From an uncultured Odoribacter sp. (GTDB lineage Bacteria > Bacteroidota > Bacteroidia > Bacteroidales > Marinifilaceae): a DNA stretch of 6,525 nucleotides. Location: NCBI GenBank assembly GCA_934725835.1, contig CAKVCR010000163.1, positions 1 through 6,525 of the forward strand, in the 5' to 3' direction. The position numbers were made by a program, and so were the translations under genes. Below, in pieces: positions 1 to 5,712 of the stretch (its first letter is position 1; every line of letters begins with the position of its first letter). The notes under the pieces were generated by a model. That model was not told the origin of the DNA. It saw nothing but the letters and a program-made list of their open reading frames with translations, and made no database searches.

Positions 1-195
1 GTCGATGGAAGAGGATTCTTTCTTCACCTGGCTGTCTGATGAAAAAGCTTTTGAAACCATCGCATACTCTTCATCTGTCAGTTTGGCGTTTGGGTCAGAG
101 GAAATCTTGCTCCCCTTCCCATGCAGGAACTCTACGATTGTAGCTGTACCTACATTAAATTCTCGTGCTACTTTACTTAATCTTTTTACTGCCAT
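1..195 (-). CDS. infB: Translation initiation factor IF-2, N-terminal fragment (runs off window)
   Basis: This is the first 65 codons of a gene that continues past the left edge. The ATG is at 195-193 and the frame is open to base 1. The protein starts MAVKRLSKVAREFNVGTATI, followed by VEFLHGKG and, further on, a KLTDEEYAMV segment. This is the small helical IF2_N domain seen at the start of Bacteroidota IF-2. IF-2 is the GTPase that brings initiator tRNA to the 30S subunit; its GTPase domains lie outside the window. The gene begins 35 bases after the nusA stop on the same strand, the classic rimP-nusA-infB order, which supports both the identity and cotranscription. No Shine-Dalgarno sequence is visible before the start, as is usual in this phylum. 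Confidence 0.9.
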   Translation of the reverse strand, partial: MAVKRLSKVAREFNVGTATIVEFLHGKGSKISSDPNAKLTDEEYAMVSKAFSSDSQVKKESSSID

Positions 196-230
196 ATTAA
201 GATTACAAAATTTACTGGGTTAATGGGGAA

Positions 231-1469
231 TTATTCAAATTCCGCTTTCAGGATACTGAGGACGTCGCGGATGGTTTCGATTTCCAAATCCGTACGGCTT
301 TCCAGCTCTTCCTCGCTTAATTCCAATACACTCTTGGCGGTATCGCAACCTACGCGTTTCAATTCGTCGATTACCCAGCCGTCAATTTCGTCTGCAAATT
401 CTTCCAGATTGACATCTTCCTCCTGCACTCCGTCCAGCTCTCGGTAGACGTCAATATCGTATCCGGTCAGTTGGCTTGCCAATTTGATGTTCAGACCGCC
501 TTTACCGATAGCCAGTGACACCTCTTCAGGGTCCAGATATACATTGGCTTTCTTCTCATTCTCGACAATCTCGATGTTCTTGATTTTTGCTGGGTTGAGT
601 GCACGGGTGATATACAACTGCTGGTTGTTGGTGTAGTTGATTACATCAATATTCTCATTGCGCAATTCGCGGACGATACCGTGAATACGCGAGCCCTTCA
701 TACCGACGCATGCGCCGACCGGGTCGATGCGGTCATCATACGATTCAACGGCCACTTTCGCACGTTCGCCCGGTACACGTACAACATTCTTGATGGTAAT
801 CAGTCCATCGAAGATTTCGGGCACTTCATTTTCAAACAGACGTTCCAAGAATACCGGCGATGTACGGGACAACACAATATAAGGACTGGCATTGCGCATC
901 TCTACGCGGATAACAACAGCCTTGATTGAATCGCCTTTTTTGAAAAAGTCGCTTGGAATCTGTTCTTGTTTCGGTAAAATCAATTCATTTCCCTCTTCGT
1001 CCAATACAAGAATCTCTTTCTTCCAGACCTGATAGACTTCAGCGACGATGATTTGTCCCACCTTGTCCTTGTATTTGTTATAGATATTGTCTTTTTCCAA
1101 TTCCAAAATACGTGCAGACAGGTTTTGACGCAATGCCAACACCGAGCGACGTCCGAAATCCTTGAATTTCACTTCATCGGTCACTTCTTCTCCCACTTCA
1201 TAGTCGGCATCGATTTTTTTAGCGTCACTCAGCGTTATCTCTGTATTTTCGTTTTCAAGTTCGCCATCTTCTACGACAGTGCGGTTACGCCAGATTTCCA
1301 GGTCACCTTTGTCAATGTTGATGATAATGTCAAAATTTTCGTCAGTGCCGTATCTTTTTATCAGCATATTTCTGAAAATATCCTCCAACACTCTCATCAG
1401 TGTAGCGCGGTCTATATTCTTGAATTCTTTAAATTCAGCAAATGAATCAATCAGATTAATATTTTCCAT
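231..1469 (-). CDS. nusA: Transcription termination/antitermination factor NusA
   Basis: The 412-residue product has the NusA layout. An N-terminal RNA-polymerase-binding domain spans about 1-125, with RRSVLALRQNLSARI near 107-121. An S1 domain follows at about 133-202, and then two KH RNA-binding domains. KH1 carries DPVGACVGMKGSRI with the GMKG loop at 256-259. KH2 carries AIGKGGLNIKLAS with GKGG at 322-325. The acidic C-terminal region (about 350-412) is short. E. coli NusA has about 495 residues with two C-terminal repeats, so this protein has a reduced tail, as is common outside Proteobacteria. NusA binds RNA polymerase and nascent RNA and modulates pausing, termination and antitermination in the cytoplasm. 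The gene lies 39 bases after rimP and 35 before infB, so one operon is very likely. The start ATG at 1469-1467 gives the expected N-terminus. Confidence 0.97.
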   Translation of the reverse strand: MENINLIDSFAEFKEFKNIDRATLMRVLEDIFRNMLIKRYGTDENFDIIINIDKGDLEIWRNRTVVEDGELENENTEITLSDAKKIDADYEVGEEVTDEVKFKDFGRRSVLALRQNLSARILELEKDNIYNKYKDKVGQIIVAEVYQVWKKEILVLDEEGNELILPKQEQIPSDFFKKGDSIKAVVIRVEMRNASPYIVLSRTSPVFLERLFENEVPEIFDGLITIKNVVRVPGERAKVAVESYDDRIDPVGACVGMKGSRIHGIVRELRNENIDVINYTNNQQLYITRALNPAKIKNIEIVENEKKANVYLDPEEVSLAIGKGGLNIKLASQLTGYDIDVYRELDGVQEEDVNLEEFADEIDGWVIDELKRVGCDTAKSVLELSEEELESRTDLEIETIRDVLSILKAEFE

Positions 1470-1508
1470 CGTGTTTTTTTAGCTTTATATTTTTAGTGAT
1501 TACTGTTT

Positions 1509-1970
1509 TCAGAATTTTACGACATCACGAATTTCCTTGATGTCCTCTCTTTGTATTGTATCTGTATGGGTGACAAGTTGCTTTTTCTTGCTTCCTTCTA
1601 CGGCTTCTTTGATTTCGTATTCAATAGTTACGCTGTTGCTGTCGAATGCTTTTAAAAGGCCGTTTATTTTTTTGCCGTCCTTCAATTTGGCTTCTACAGA
1701 TTTGTTCAGGTTTTTAGTAAACTGACCATCCACCTTGAACGGATATCCGATTCCTGCGCTGGATACGGTCAATTCAAAATCCTCCTCATCCCGATTCATG
1801 TGCAATTCGATTTCGCGGCTTACCTCAATACATGTCTGTATGTTCACTCCGTTCAATGAGTCGACATACAACTCAATGACATTATCGCGAGACACTTTCA
1901 AATCCACCAGGAATAGTTCCCGATTAGCAAGAATCGGGGCTGCAACTGTTTTTACGTATTCTATCTCCAT
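1509..1970 (-). CDS. rimP: Ribosome maturation factor RimP
   Basis: The 153-residue protein matches RimP in length and layout. The N-terminal alpha/beta domain contains LFLVDLKVSRDNVIELYVDS and ends in SSAGIGYPFK, the counterpart of the SSPGxxRPL motif of the family. The C-terminal SH3-like barrel spans about 87-153. RimP acts in late assembly of the 30S subunit. It is the first gene of the rimP-nusA-infB operon. The ATG at 1970-1968 is preceded by an A/T-rich stretch without a Shine-Dalgarno motif. Upstream lies an approximately 100-base leader with a terminator-like hairpin, so expression of the whole operon may be attenuated; this regulatory role is an inference. Confidence 0.93.
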   Translation of the reverse strand: MEIEYVKTVAAPILANRELFLVDLKVSRDNVIELYVDSLNGVNIQTCIEVSREIELHMNRDEEDFELTVSSAGIGYPFKVDGQFTKNLNKSVEAKLKDGKKINGLLKAFDSNSVTIEYEIKEAVEGSKKKQLVTHTDTIQREDIKEIRDVVKF

Positions 1971-2000
1971 TATCTTTGTAATTGTTCTATCGGTCCGATG

Positions 2001-2066
2001 GCGAGGCGTCTTTTGTGATTGGGTAAAAAGAAGAGGGGACTCCAGTCCCCTCTCAATTAGCCTCGC
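2001..2066 (-). other. Outer pairing enclosing the rimP leader hairpin
   Basis: GCGAGGC (2001-2007) and GCCTCGC (2060-2066) are perfect 7-base reverse complements that bracket the terminator-like hairpin. In the minus-strand RNA the 5' arm would lie within a few bases of the predicted transcript start. The two nested stems suggest a folded leader RNA. No known riboswitch class is recognised. Confidence 0.45.
2032..2053 (-). terminator. Terminator-like hairpin in the rimP leader (possible attenuator)
   Basis: A perfect 9-bp GC-rich stem (2032-2040 with 2045-2053, arms AGAGGGGAC / GTCCCCTCT) closes a four-base loop. On the minus strand it is followed at once by TTCTTTTT, as in an intrinsic terminator. 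No T-run follows on the plus strand, so it works in the rimP direction. It lies after the candidate -7 box and before the rimP ATG, which makes it a leader hairpin rather than an end-of-operon terminator. It could instead stop read-through from the upstream 2.2-4.6 kb operon if the true rimP promoter lies closer to the gene. Confidence 0.65.
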
Positions 2067-2076
2067 TAAATCACTG

Positions 2077-2107
2077 CAAATATACGAATATTTATTGTAA
2101 TAGAAAA
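2077..2107 (-). promoter_or_regulatory. Candidate promoter of the rimP-nusA-infB operon
   Basis: On the minus strand TATATTTG (2084-2077) fits the Bacteroides -7 consensus TAnnTTTG exactly. About 18-19 bases upstream is only a weak TTTTC in place of a -33 TTTG. Transcription would start near 2070, giving a leader of roughly 100 bases before rimP. The assignment rests on the -7 box and on position. Confidence 0.5.
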
Positions 2108-2134
2108 TATTTGCAAGGAAATAATATTTCTATT
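2099..2134 (-). terminator. AT-rich inverted repeat between the accessory operon and rimP
   Basis: AATAGAAAATATT (2099-2111) and AATATTTCTATT (2123-2134) pair over 12 bp with one bulged base around an 11-base loop. The repeat sits just after the last codons of the accessory operon and overlaps the upstream part of the candidate rimP promoter. It may be a weak terminator, but it is AT-rich and lacks a clear U-run. Confidence 0.3.
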
Positions 2135-2145
2135 TTCACGAATCA

Positions 2146-2232
2146 TCAATATTTACACTCATACATATCGTAAAAATCACTGTCTCTAGGCACAAGCAGA
2201 CACACTTGGGGGAAGTAATCCAACATTTTCAT
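2146..2232 (-). pseudogene. Relic of a paralogous 3' gene end (28 codons)
   Basis: A 28-codon frame follows the 213-residue gene, its ATG overlapping that gene's TGA as ATGA. Its product contains LDYFPQVCLLVP and DFYDMYEC and stops two residues later. It clearly repeats the end of the preceding protein (LDYFPKVYLIIP, DFYDLYEC), with 15 of 23 aligned residues the same. At DNA level about 70 bases (2156-2225 against the corresponding stretch near 2269-2338) align without gaps at roughly three quarters identity. The substitutions are largely conservative, so this looks like the surviving tail of a diverged tandem paralog rather than a fresh duplication. It could be translated by coupling, but nothing shows that it is functional. 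Confidence 0.7.
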
Positions 2233-2870
2233 AAGCAAAATGTATTATATAAAGCATCCCACCCAAACTCACACTCATACAAATCATAGAAATCATCGCC
2301 TTTAGGAATGATCAAATATACCTTGGGAAAATAATCCAACAGATTCCAAAGTCCCCAACTAATAAGAGCGGCATGTTCATCGTTTTTTCGTGACTCACGG
2401 ATAACTTCCCGCTGGAAAAAGTCTGCCAATTCTTTTCTGCTAACCGGACGTAAAGATGTCAATTGCTTGTCTGTCAGCGATACTCCCCAACCTAGCCGTA
2501 AACACCACAATCGCTCATAAATAGACATATATTTAGGCGTAGGCTTCCATATCCATCTAGGAAGTTTAGTAAATTTATCTTTTGGATCATACAACCACCA
2601 CTTATAACGACCTCGGCTATCCCGAAATGAGAGAGAATCCTGTGCATCCCAAAGTAAATAAAGTGTATCCCGTCCCAAATAAAACTCATCTTCCAGACGA
2701 TGAATTTCTGCACGATGTATCCGTTGATATTCCAATACCGCTTTATTCCTATCCCATCCGTTTTTTTCCATAATTTTATCAACACGGATTCTACCGGACC
2801 AAGGACGTTCTTGAGTATAGCCTACCAAACCGACAAACAACAATGCTACCAATAATGCAATGGTTTTCAT
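2229..2870 (-). CDS. Exported protein of unknown function (213 residues)
   Basis: The family is not recognised. The first 20 or so residues (MKTIALLVALLFVGLVGYTQ) form a clear signal peptide: a lysine, a hydrophobic core, then a polar end with a plausible cut near GYT-QE. There is no lipobox cysteine, so the mature protein is probably periplasmic or released. The mature part is rich in Trp, Tyr and charged residues and has no further membrane segment. It begins 23 bases after the stop of the 571-residue lipoprotein gene on the same strand, so the two are probably cotranscribed and may act together; that is inference. The C-terminal stretch LDYFPKVYLIIP...DFYDLYEC is repeated in the 28-codon relic next door. 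The relic ends shortly after YEC, whereas this protein carries about 11 more residues (GWDALYNTFCL), so its present C-terminus may have been altered at the duplication junction. Confidence 0.75.
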   Translation of the reverse strand: MKTIALLVALLFVGLVGYTQERPWSGRIRVDKIMEKNGWDRNKAVLEYQRIHRAEIHRLEDEFYLGRDTLYLLWDAQDSLSFRDSRGRYKWWLYDPKDKFTKLPRWIWKPTPKYMSIYERLWCLRLGWGVSLTDKQLTSLRPVSRKELADFFQREVIRESRKNDEHAALISWGLWNLLDYFPKVYLIIPKGDDFYDLYECEFGWDALYNTFCL

Positions 2871-2893
2871 AAATATAACGTATTATATCAATA

Positions 2894-4609
2894 TCAATAT
2901 TCAGGAGCTGTTTTCTTAAGATAATCTTTATAAATGCGATCTATTTCAAGCTGACCTTGTTCTCCTAAACGCTCCCAGCCGGGAGTTGGTTTTAAATCAT
3001 ACCCACCATTATTTTTATCCCAAACTTGCATAGATTTTAATCCTTGCCATGCAACTGCTTCACAAATTTTTTCATCCATTTTAGGCATAAATTGTTTTAA
3101 TGCTTTTTTTATTACATCAACTTGATAATCGGACATGTACGCATGTTGGCTTGTTGCTGAATAAATATATTCATTATAGTAATAATAAAGAGTTGGATAA
3201 TGTTGTTTTTTCAACGCCGATTCTAAATTTTCAAAATCCCTAGATCCCATATTTGCTGGTCGGGATTTTTCCAAGGACAGCATTTTTAACAATATATCTG
3301 CATGTATTAACTCATGTATCATAGTTTTGGCGACACAAAGTGGAGGGAGTTTCTTCAATAATTGTTCGTTGAGCAATATTATCAAATTATAATGCACTAA
3401 AGTATCAAGAAGCATTCCGGCTACATTAGAAGCAAGCGTATCCGAATATTGCCATTTCAGATGAACAACAGGATGTTCTTGTTTGAATTGTTGTAACAAA
3501 TTAGAAAAAATTTTGCTGTTGCACTCAAAATCCTGGTATATATTATTTATGTAATCACAATATTTCAAATCCGTTACATCTACAATCGGCGAAGAAGAAC
3601 CTCCATGTCCATAGTCTTTACCTCCTGTACGACCCCCGCCTCCGATATCAATTTTAGGAACATCGTCCCACGATGGATATATATGCGTATGACAATAATA
3701 TTCTATATTAAAACTTTTAAATTCCTGCCACAGTAGAGCTTGAGCGGTATTCATATATGTTTCGATAATACTAGGATAGTTTGCATCATTTATTAGCTGA
3801 ACTTCAAGAATCAAAGGAGATGATACACTCTTAACATTATAACTTACTACTTCATTATATCTTGATAGATTCATTGTTGCATTATTAAAAATTCTTTCCC
3901 GAGCTTCCATTCCAATCTGTACAACCCTTATTTCTCCATCCTCAATATAGGTTTGTTCGTTTATCAAATAATCAACAACATATATGACAGTACAATGATA
4001 ACTTGAAGGATTGGGCAGTGCTTTTACCTTGGGTGAATTGTCAAATGGTACATAATTATTCCGGAATCTTTGGGCAAATTCAGTTAGAGATAACTTTACA
4101 TTCAGCCCCTTTTCTTGCCATTGAAGAAATAGTAACGAAAATAAATAGCGGTATTCCAAAGGAATACTATTTAATTTCTCCGCATTTAATATAAATGGAT
4201 TTTCTAATTCCCCATATAAACCGTATTCTCCCTCATTATAAGGCGTTACAGGTACAATGACACAACGGTTTATTTCTCCTGCTTCTTGTTTGGTTATCGG
4301 AATTGCAAAATAACTTCCAATCCAACCCGAATGGCTTGATTTGATATAATTCCAAAGAAATATTTCATCGTCAGCAATCAATTGCTGCATAGCATTCTTG
4401 ATTTCCGGAAAATTTTTCAACTGAGACTCCCAGTATATCCTTAATGCAAAATTTTCTTCAGTAAAACATGAATTGCCCTCAAATCCTCCCTTCGTTAGCG
4501 GAGATCCCGGTGGTAAATGCTGGGAATCATCAATATTGCAGGAATGAAATACTCCTGTAAAAAACATGCAAATCAATGCAATAGTTGCTAATACATCATT
4601 CTTTTTCAT
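2894..4609 (-). CDS. Putative lipoprotein with a zinc-metallopeptidase-like C-terminal domain
   Basis: The 571-residue product starts with a lipoprotein signal peptide ending in FHSC, making Cys24 the likely lipidated residue. Acidic DD follows at 27-28, compatible with Bacteroidota surface-lipoprotein export signals. A Pro/Gly linker lies at about 33-45. A long N-terminal region (about 50-315) is unrecognised. A Gly-rich hinge (323-339) leads into a C-terminal domain of about 345-571. This domain contains AKTMIHELIHA, with HELIH at 432-436: an HExxH zinc-binding motif with Glu433 as the probable catalytic base. Downstream are SQHAYMSDY, with His489 a possible third ligand, and AVAWQGLKSMQVW (518-530). 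That order of motifs resembles C-terminal domains of uncharacterised Bacteroidota secreted proteins, recalled rather than searched. The substrate is unknown. It appears to be the first gene of a two-gene operon with the 213-residue exported protein, and a good candidate promoter lies upstream. Confidence 0.75.
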   Translation of the reverse strand: MKKNDVLATIALICMFFTGVFHSCNIDDSQHLPPGSPLTKGGFEGNSCFTEENFALRIYWESQLKNFPEIKNAMQQLIADDEIFLWNYIKSSHSGWIGSYFAIPITKQEAGEINRCVIVPVTPYNEGEYGLYGELENPFILNAEKLNSIPLEYRYLFSLLFLQWQEKGLNVKLSLTEFAQRFRNNYVPFDNSPKVKALPNPSSYHCTVIYVVDYLINEQTYIEDGEIRVVQIGMEARERIFNNATMNLSRYNEVVSYNVKSVSSPLILEVQLINDANYPSIIETYMNTAQALLWQEFKSFNIEYYCHTHIYPSWDDVPKIDIGGGGRTGGKDYGHGGSSSPIVDVTDLKYCDYINNIYQDFECNSKIFSNLLQQFKQEHPVVHLKWQYSDTLASNVAGMLLDTLVHYNLIILLNEQLLKKLPPLCVAKTMIHELIHADILLKMLSLEKSRPANMGSRDFENLESALKKQHYPTLYYYYNEYIYSATSQHAYMSDYQVDVIKKALKQFMPKMDEKICEAVAWQGLKSMQVWDKNNGGYDLKPTPGWERLGEQGQLEIDRIYKDYLKKTAPEY

Positions 4610-4681
4610 AAGTCTACGGTTTTAGTTAATAATGGTTGTATTTAAGTTTTGAAAGATAAAAATAGCATGATATAAATAGTT

Positions 4682-4695
4682 TTGATAATTATCAA
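4682..4695. repeat. 14-bp perfect palindrome in the leader
   Basis: TTGATAATTATCAA is its own reverse complement. It lies between the predicted transcription start and the lipoprotein gene, a position suited to a repressor operator or a small RNA hairpin. No regulator is identified. Confidence 0.5.
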
Positions 4696-4702
4696 GGTGT
4701 TG

Positions 4703-4712
4703 TTATCGATAA
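4703..4712. repeat. 10-bp perfect palindrome in the leader
   Basis: TTATCGATAA is a perfect palindrome seven bases from the 14-bp palindrome, so the two are less than one helical turn apart. Being AT-rich and short, it could occur by chance. Confidence 0.35.
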
Positions 4713-4741
4713 ATAAAATGTATGATTCCTTCGGTTGTGTA

Positions 4742-4771
4742 CAAAAGTAATAGTATCTTTATAAATTCCAA
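4742..4771 (-). promoter_or_regulatory. Candidate promoter of the metallopeptidase-like operon
   Basis: On the minus strand TTG (4771-4769) and TACTTTTG (4749-4742) are separated by 19 bases. This matches the Bacteroides -33/-7 pattern TTTG-N19-TAnnTTTG apart from the first T. Transcription would begin near 4735, leaving a leader of roughly 125 bases that contains two perfect palindromes. Confidence 0.65.
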
Positions 4772-4912
4772 GGATTTTCTTGCGTTTTTTTACAAACTAT
4801 AATGGCGGTAGGAGCGGCTATTATTTCTTTCTGCTTTTTGCTCACATTTCTTTTGCTTCTCTTTTGCTCAATTATATCTCATCTATATATCAAATATAAC
4901 ATAACTATAAGA

Positions 4913-4937
4913 CAAAGATAACAAACTATTATCTTTG
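4913..4937. repeat. Inverted repeat with -7-like arms
   Basis: CAAAGATAA (4913-4921) and TTATCTTTG (4929-4937) are perfect 9-bp inverted arms around seven bases. Each arm reads TATCTTTG on one strand, matching the TAnnTTTG -7 box, and the right arm is identical to the TTATCTTTG box before the sigma gene (5094-5102). No matching -33 element is seen for either orientation. It may be a regulator site or a decayed promoter pair. Confidence 0.5.
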
Positions 4938-5051
4938 ATATAAGAATGACATCTACTTGAGTTAAGTTTGTGTGAGAGAAAAGCGGGAGAGGGGAGAGGG
5001 AATTGAGATGAGAAGCAAGAGGACAACCATGCAGTATTTTTGGACAGATTC

Positions 5052-5070
5052 ATAGTTATACTATAACTAT
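5052..5070. repeat. 19-bp palindrome just upstream of the sigma promoter
   Basis: ATAGTTATA (5052-5060) and TATAACTAT (5062-5070) are perfect 9-bp arms around a single C. The repeat ends four bases before the candidate -33 element of the sigma gene, a typical place for an activator or repressor site. Confidence 0.55.
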
Positions 5071-5074
5071 ATCG

Positions 5075-5102
5075 TTGCTTTGGAATAATTAAGTTATCTT
5101 TG
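5075..5102 (+). promoter_or_regulatory. Candidate promoter of the ECF sigma gene
   Basis: TATCTTTG (5095-5102) fits the -7 consensus TAnnTTTG. A TTG at 5075-5077 stands 17 bases upstream, slightly short of the usual 19. Transcription would begin near 5109, about 20 bases before the ATG. This is a housekeeping-type promoter, so autoregulation by the ECF factor is not evident. Confidence 0.5.
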
Positions 5103-5130
5103 TAGTCTCGTTTATGTTTAGAGATTAAAA

Positions 5131-5712
5131 ATGTCAGAGAAAGACAAGAAAATATGTGAATTATTGCGCTCTCATGATGAGGAGGGAATAGCTTTGTTGT
5201 TTGATGTTTATTTCAAGTCTTTAGTATCTTGGGCAAATTTGTTTTTGAATGATTTGGCATTGTCGGAAGATGTTGTGCAAGAAATGTTTGTCGATCTTTG
5301 GAATCAGAAAATATCTAGACAATTGAGACCGGATACGCTTTCGTCTTTTTTGCGGGTATCTGTTAAAAACAGGTGTTTGAATCGAATTGTAAAAAAAGAT
5401 GTTTTTACTCGTTTTGTTGGTGTTGATTATATCGACTGTGTGTTTGAAGAGTATGACAATTCCAAGGATTTGCTGATTGCGAAAGTGTTAGAGGAGGTTA
5501 CTCTTCTTCCTCCCCGCAGTAGGGATATCTTGAACTGTGTTTTCGTTGAGGGGATGAAATATCATGAGGTGGCAGACCGGTACGGAATCTCTCTTTCTAC
5601 TGTTAAGACTTTATTAGGATTAGGCATACGTAAACTTAGAGAGAAGTTGGGTAAAGAAGATTTTTTTCAACTGTTATTTTTATTTTGTTCATCAATGGAG
5701 AAATGCGAGTAA
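5131..5712 (+). CDS. ECF-type RNA polymerase sigma factor (Bacteroides expansion type)
   Basis: The 193-residue protein has the two-domain layout of an ECF sigma factor. Region 2 spans about 22-85 with LALSEDVVQEMFVDLWNQK, which binds core polymerase and the -10 DNA. Region 4 spans about 122-173 with LLPPRSRDILNCVFVEGMKY and a helix-turn-helix at about 143-170 (HEVADRYGISLSTVKTLLGL). There is no region 1.1 or 3. In Bacteroides such factors usually precede a FecR-like anti-sigma gene and TonB-dependent SusC/SusD transporters for glycan uptake. Here none follows. The stop overlaps a nucleotidyl-cyclase relic, and the last residues (about SSMEKCE) are encoded by DNA that in another frame reads as cyclase, so the native C-terminus may be slightly altered. 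The ATG at 5131 follows an A-rich stretch and gives a full-length N-terminus. Its targets are unknown, and it may be an orphan. Confidence 0.9.
   Translation: MSEKDKKICELLRSHDEEGIALLFDVYFKSLVSWANLFLNDLALSEDVVQEMFVDLWNQKISRQLRPDTLSSFLRVSVKNRCLNRIVKKDVFTRFVGVDYIDCVFEEYDNSKDLLIAKVLEEVTLLPPRSRDILNCVFVEGMKYHEVADRYGISLSTVKTLLGLGIRKLREKLGKEDFFQLLFLFCSSMEKCE

Larger units (their letters stand above)
4610..5130. other. 520-base divergent intergenic region without a gene
   Basis: No credible coding frame is seen. The region separates the minus-strand lipoprotein operon from the plus-strand sigma factor. It holds the two candidate promoters, the palindromes listed separately, a pyrimidine-rich stretch at about 4822-4870 and a purine-rich stretch at about 4971-5023. 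The two tracts include several short mutually complementary words: CTCAATT 4867-4873 with AATTGAG 5001-5007, TCTCATCT 4877-4884 with AGATGAGA 5006-5013, and TTGCTTCTC 4853-4861 with GAGAAGCAA 5010-5018. Confidence 0.6.

Noticed and set aside
681..1445. Open frames of 82 and 130 codons on the plus strand inside nusA
   Set aside because: They lie antisense to a well-supported nusA gene, have low-complexity unconvincing translations, and arise from its codon bias.
1735..2100. Plus-strand frame of 121 codons across rimP and its leader
   Set aside because: It is antisense to rimP and crosses the leader hairpin; no domain or start context supports it.
2492..2785. 97-codon minus-strand frame inside the 213-residue gene
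   Set aside because: It is a shifted reading of the same DNA; the longer frame has a signal peptide, good operon spacing and a duplicated tail.
4801..4821. Weak hairpin AATGGC...GCTATT followed by a T-rich stretch, considered as a plus-strand terminator
   Set aside because: Six pairs including a G-U, a large loop, and no plus-strand gene upstream to terminate.
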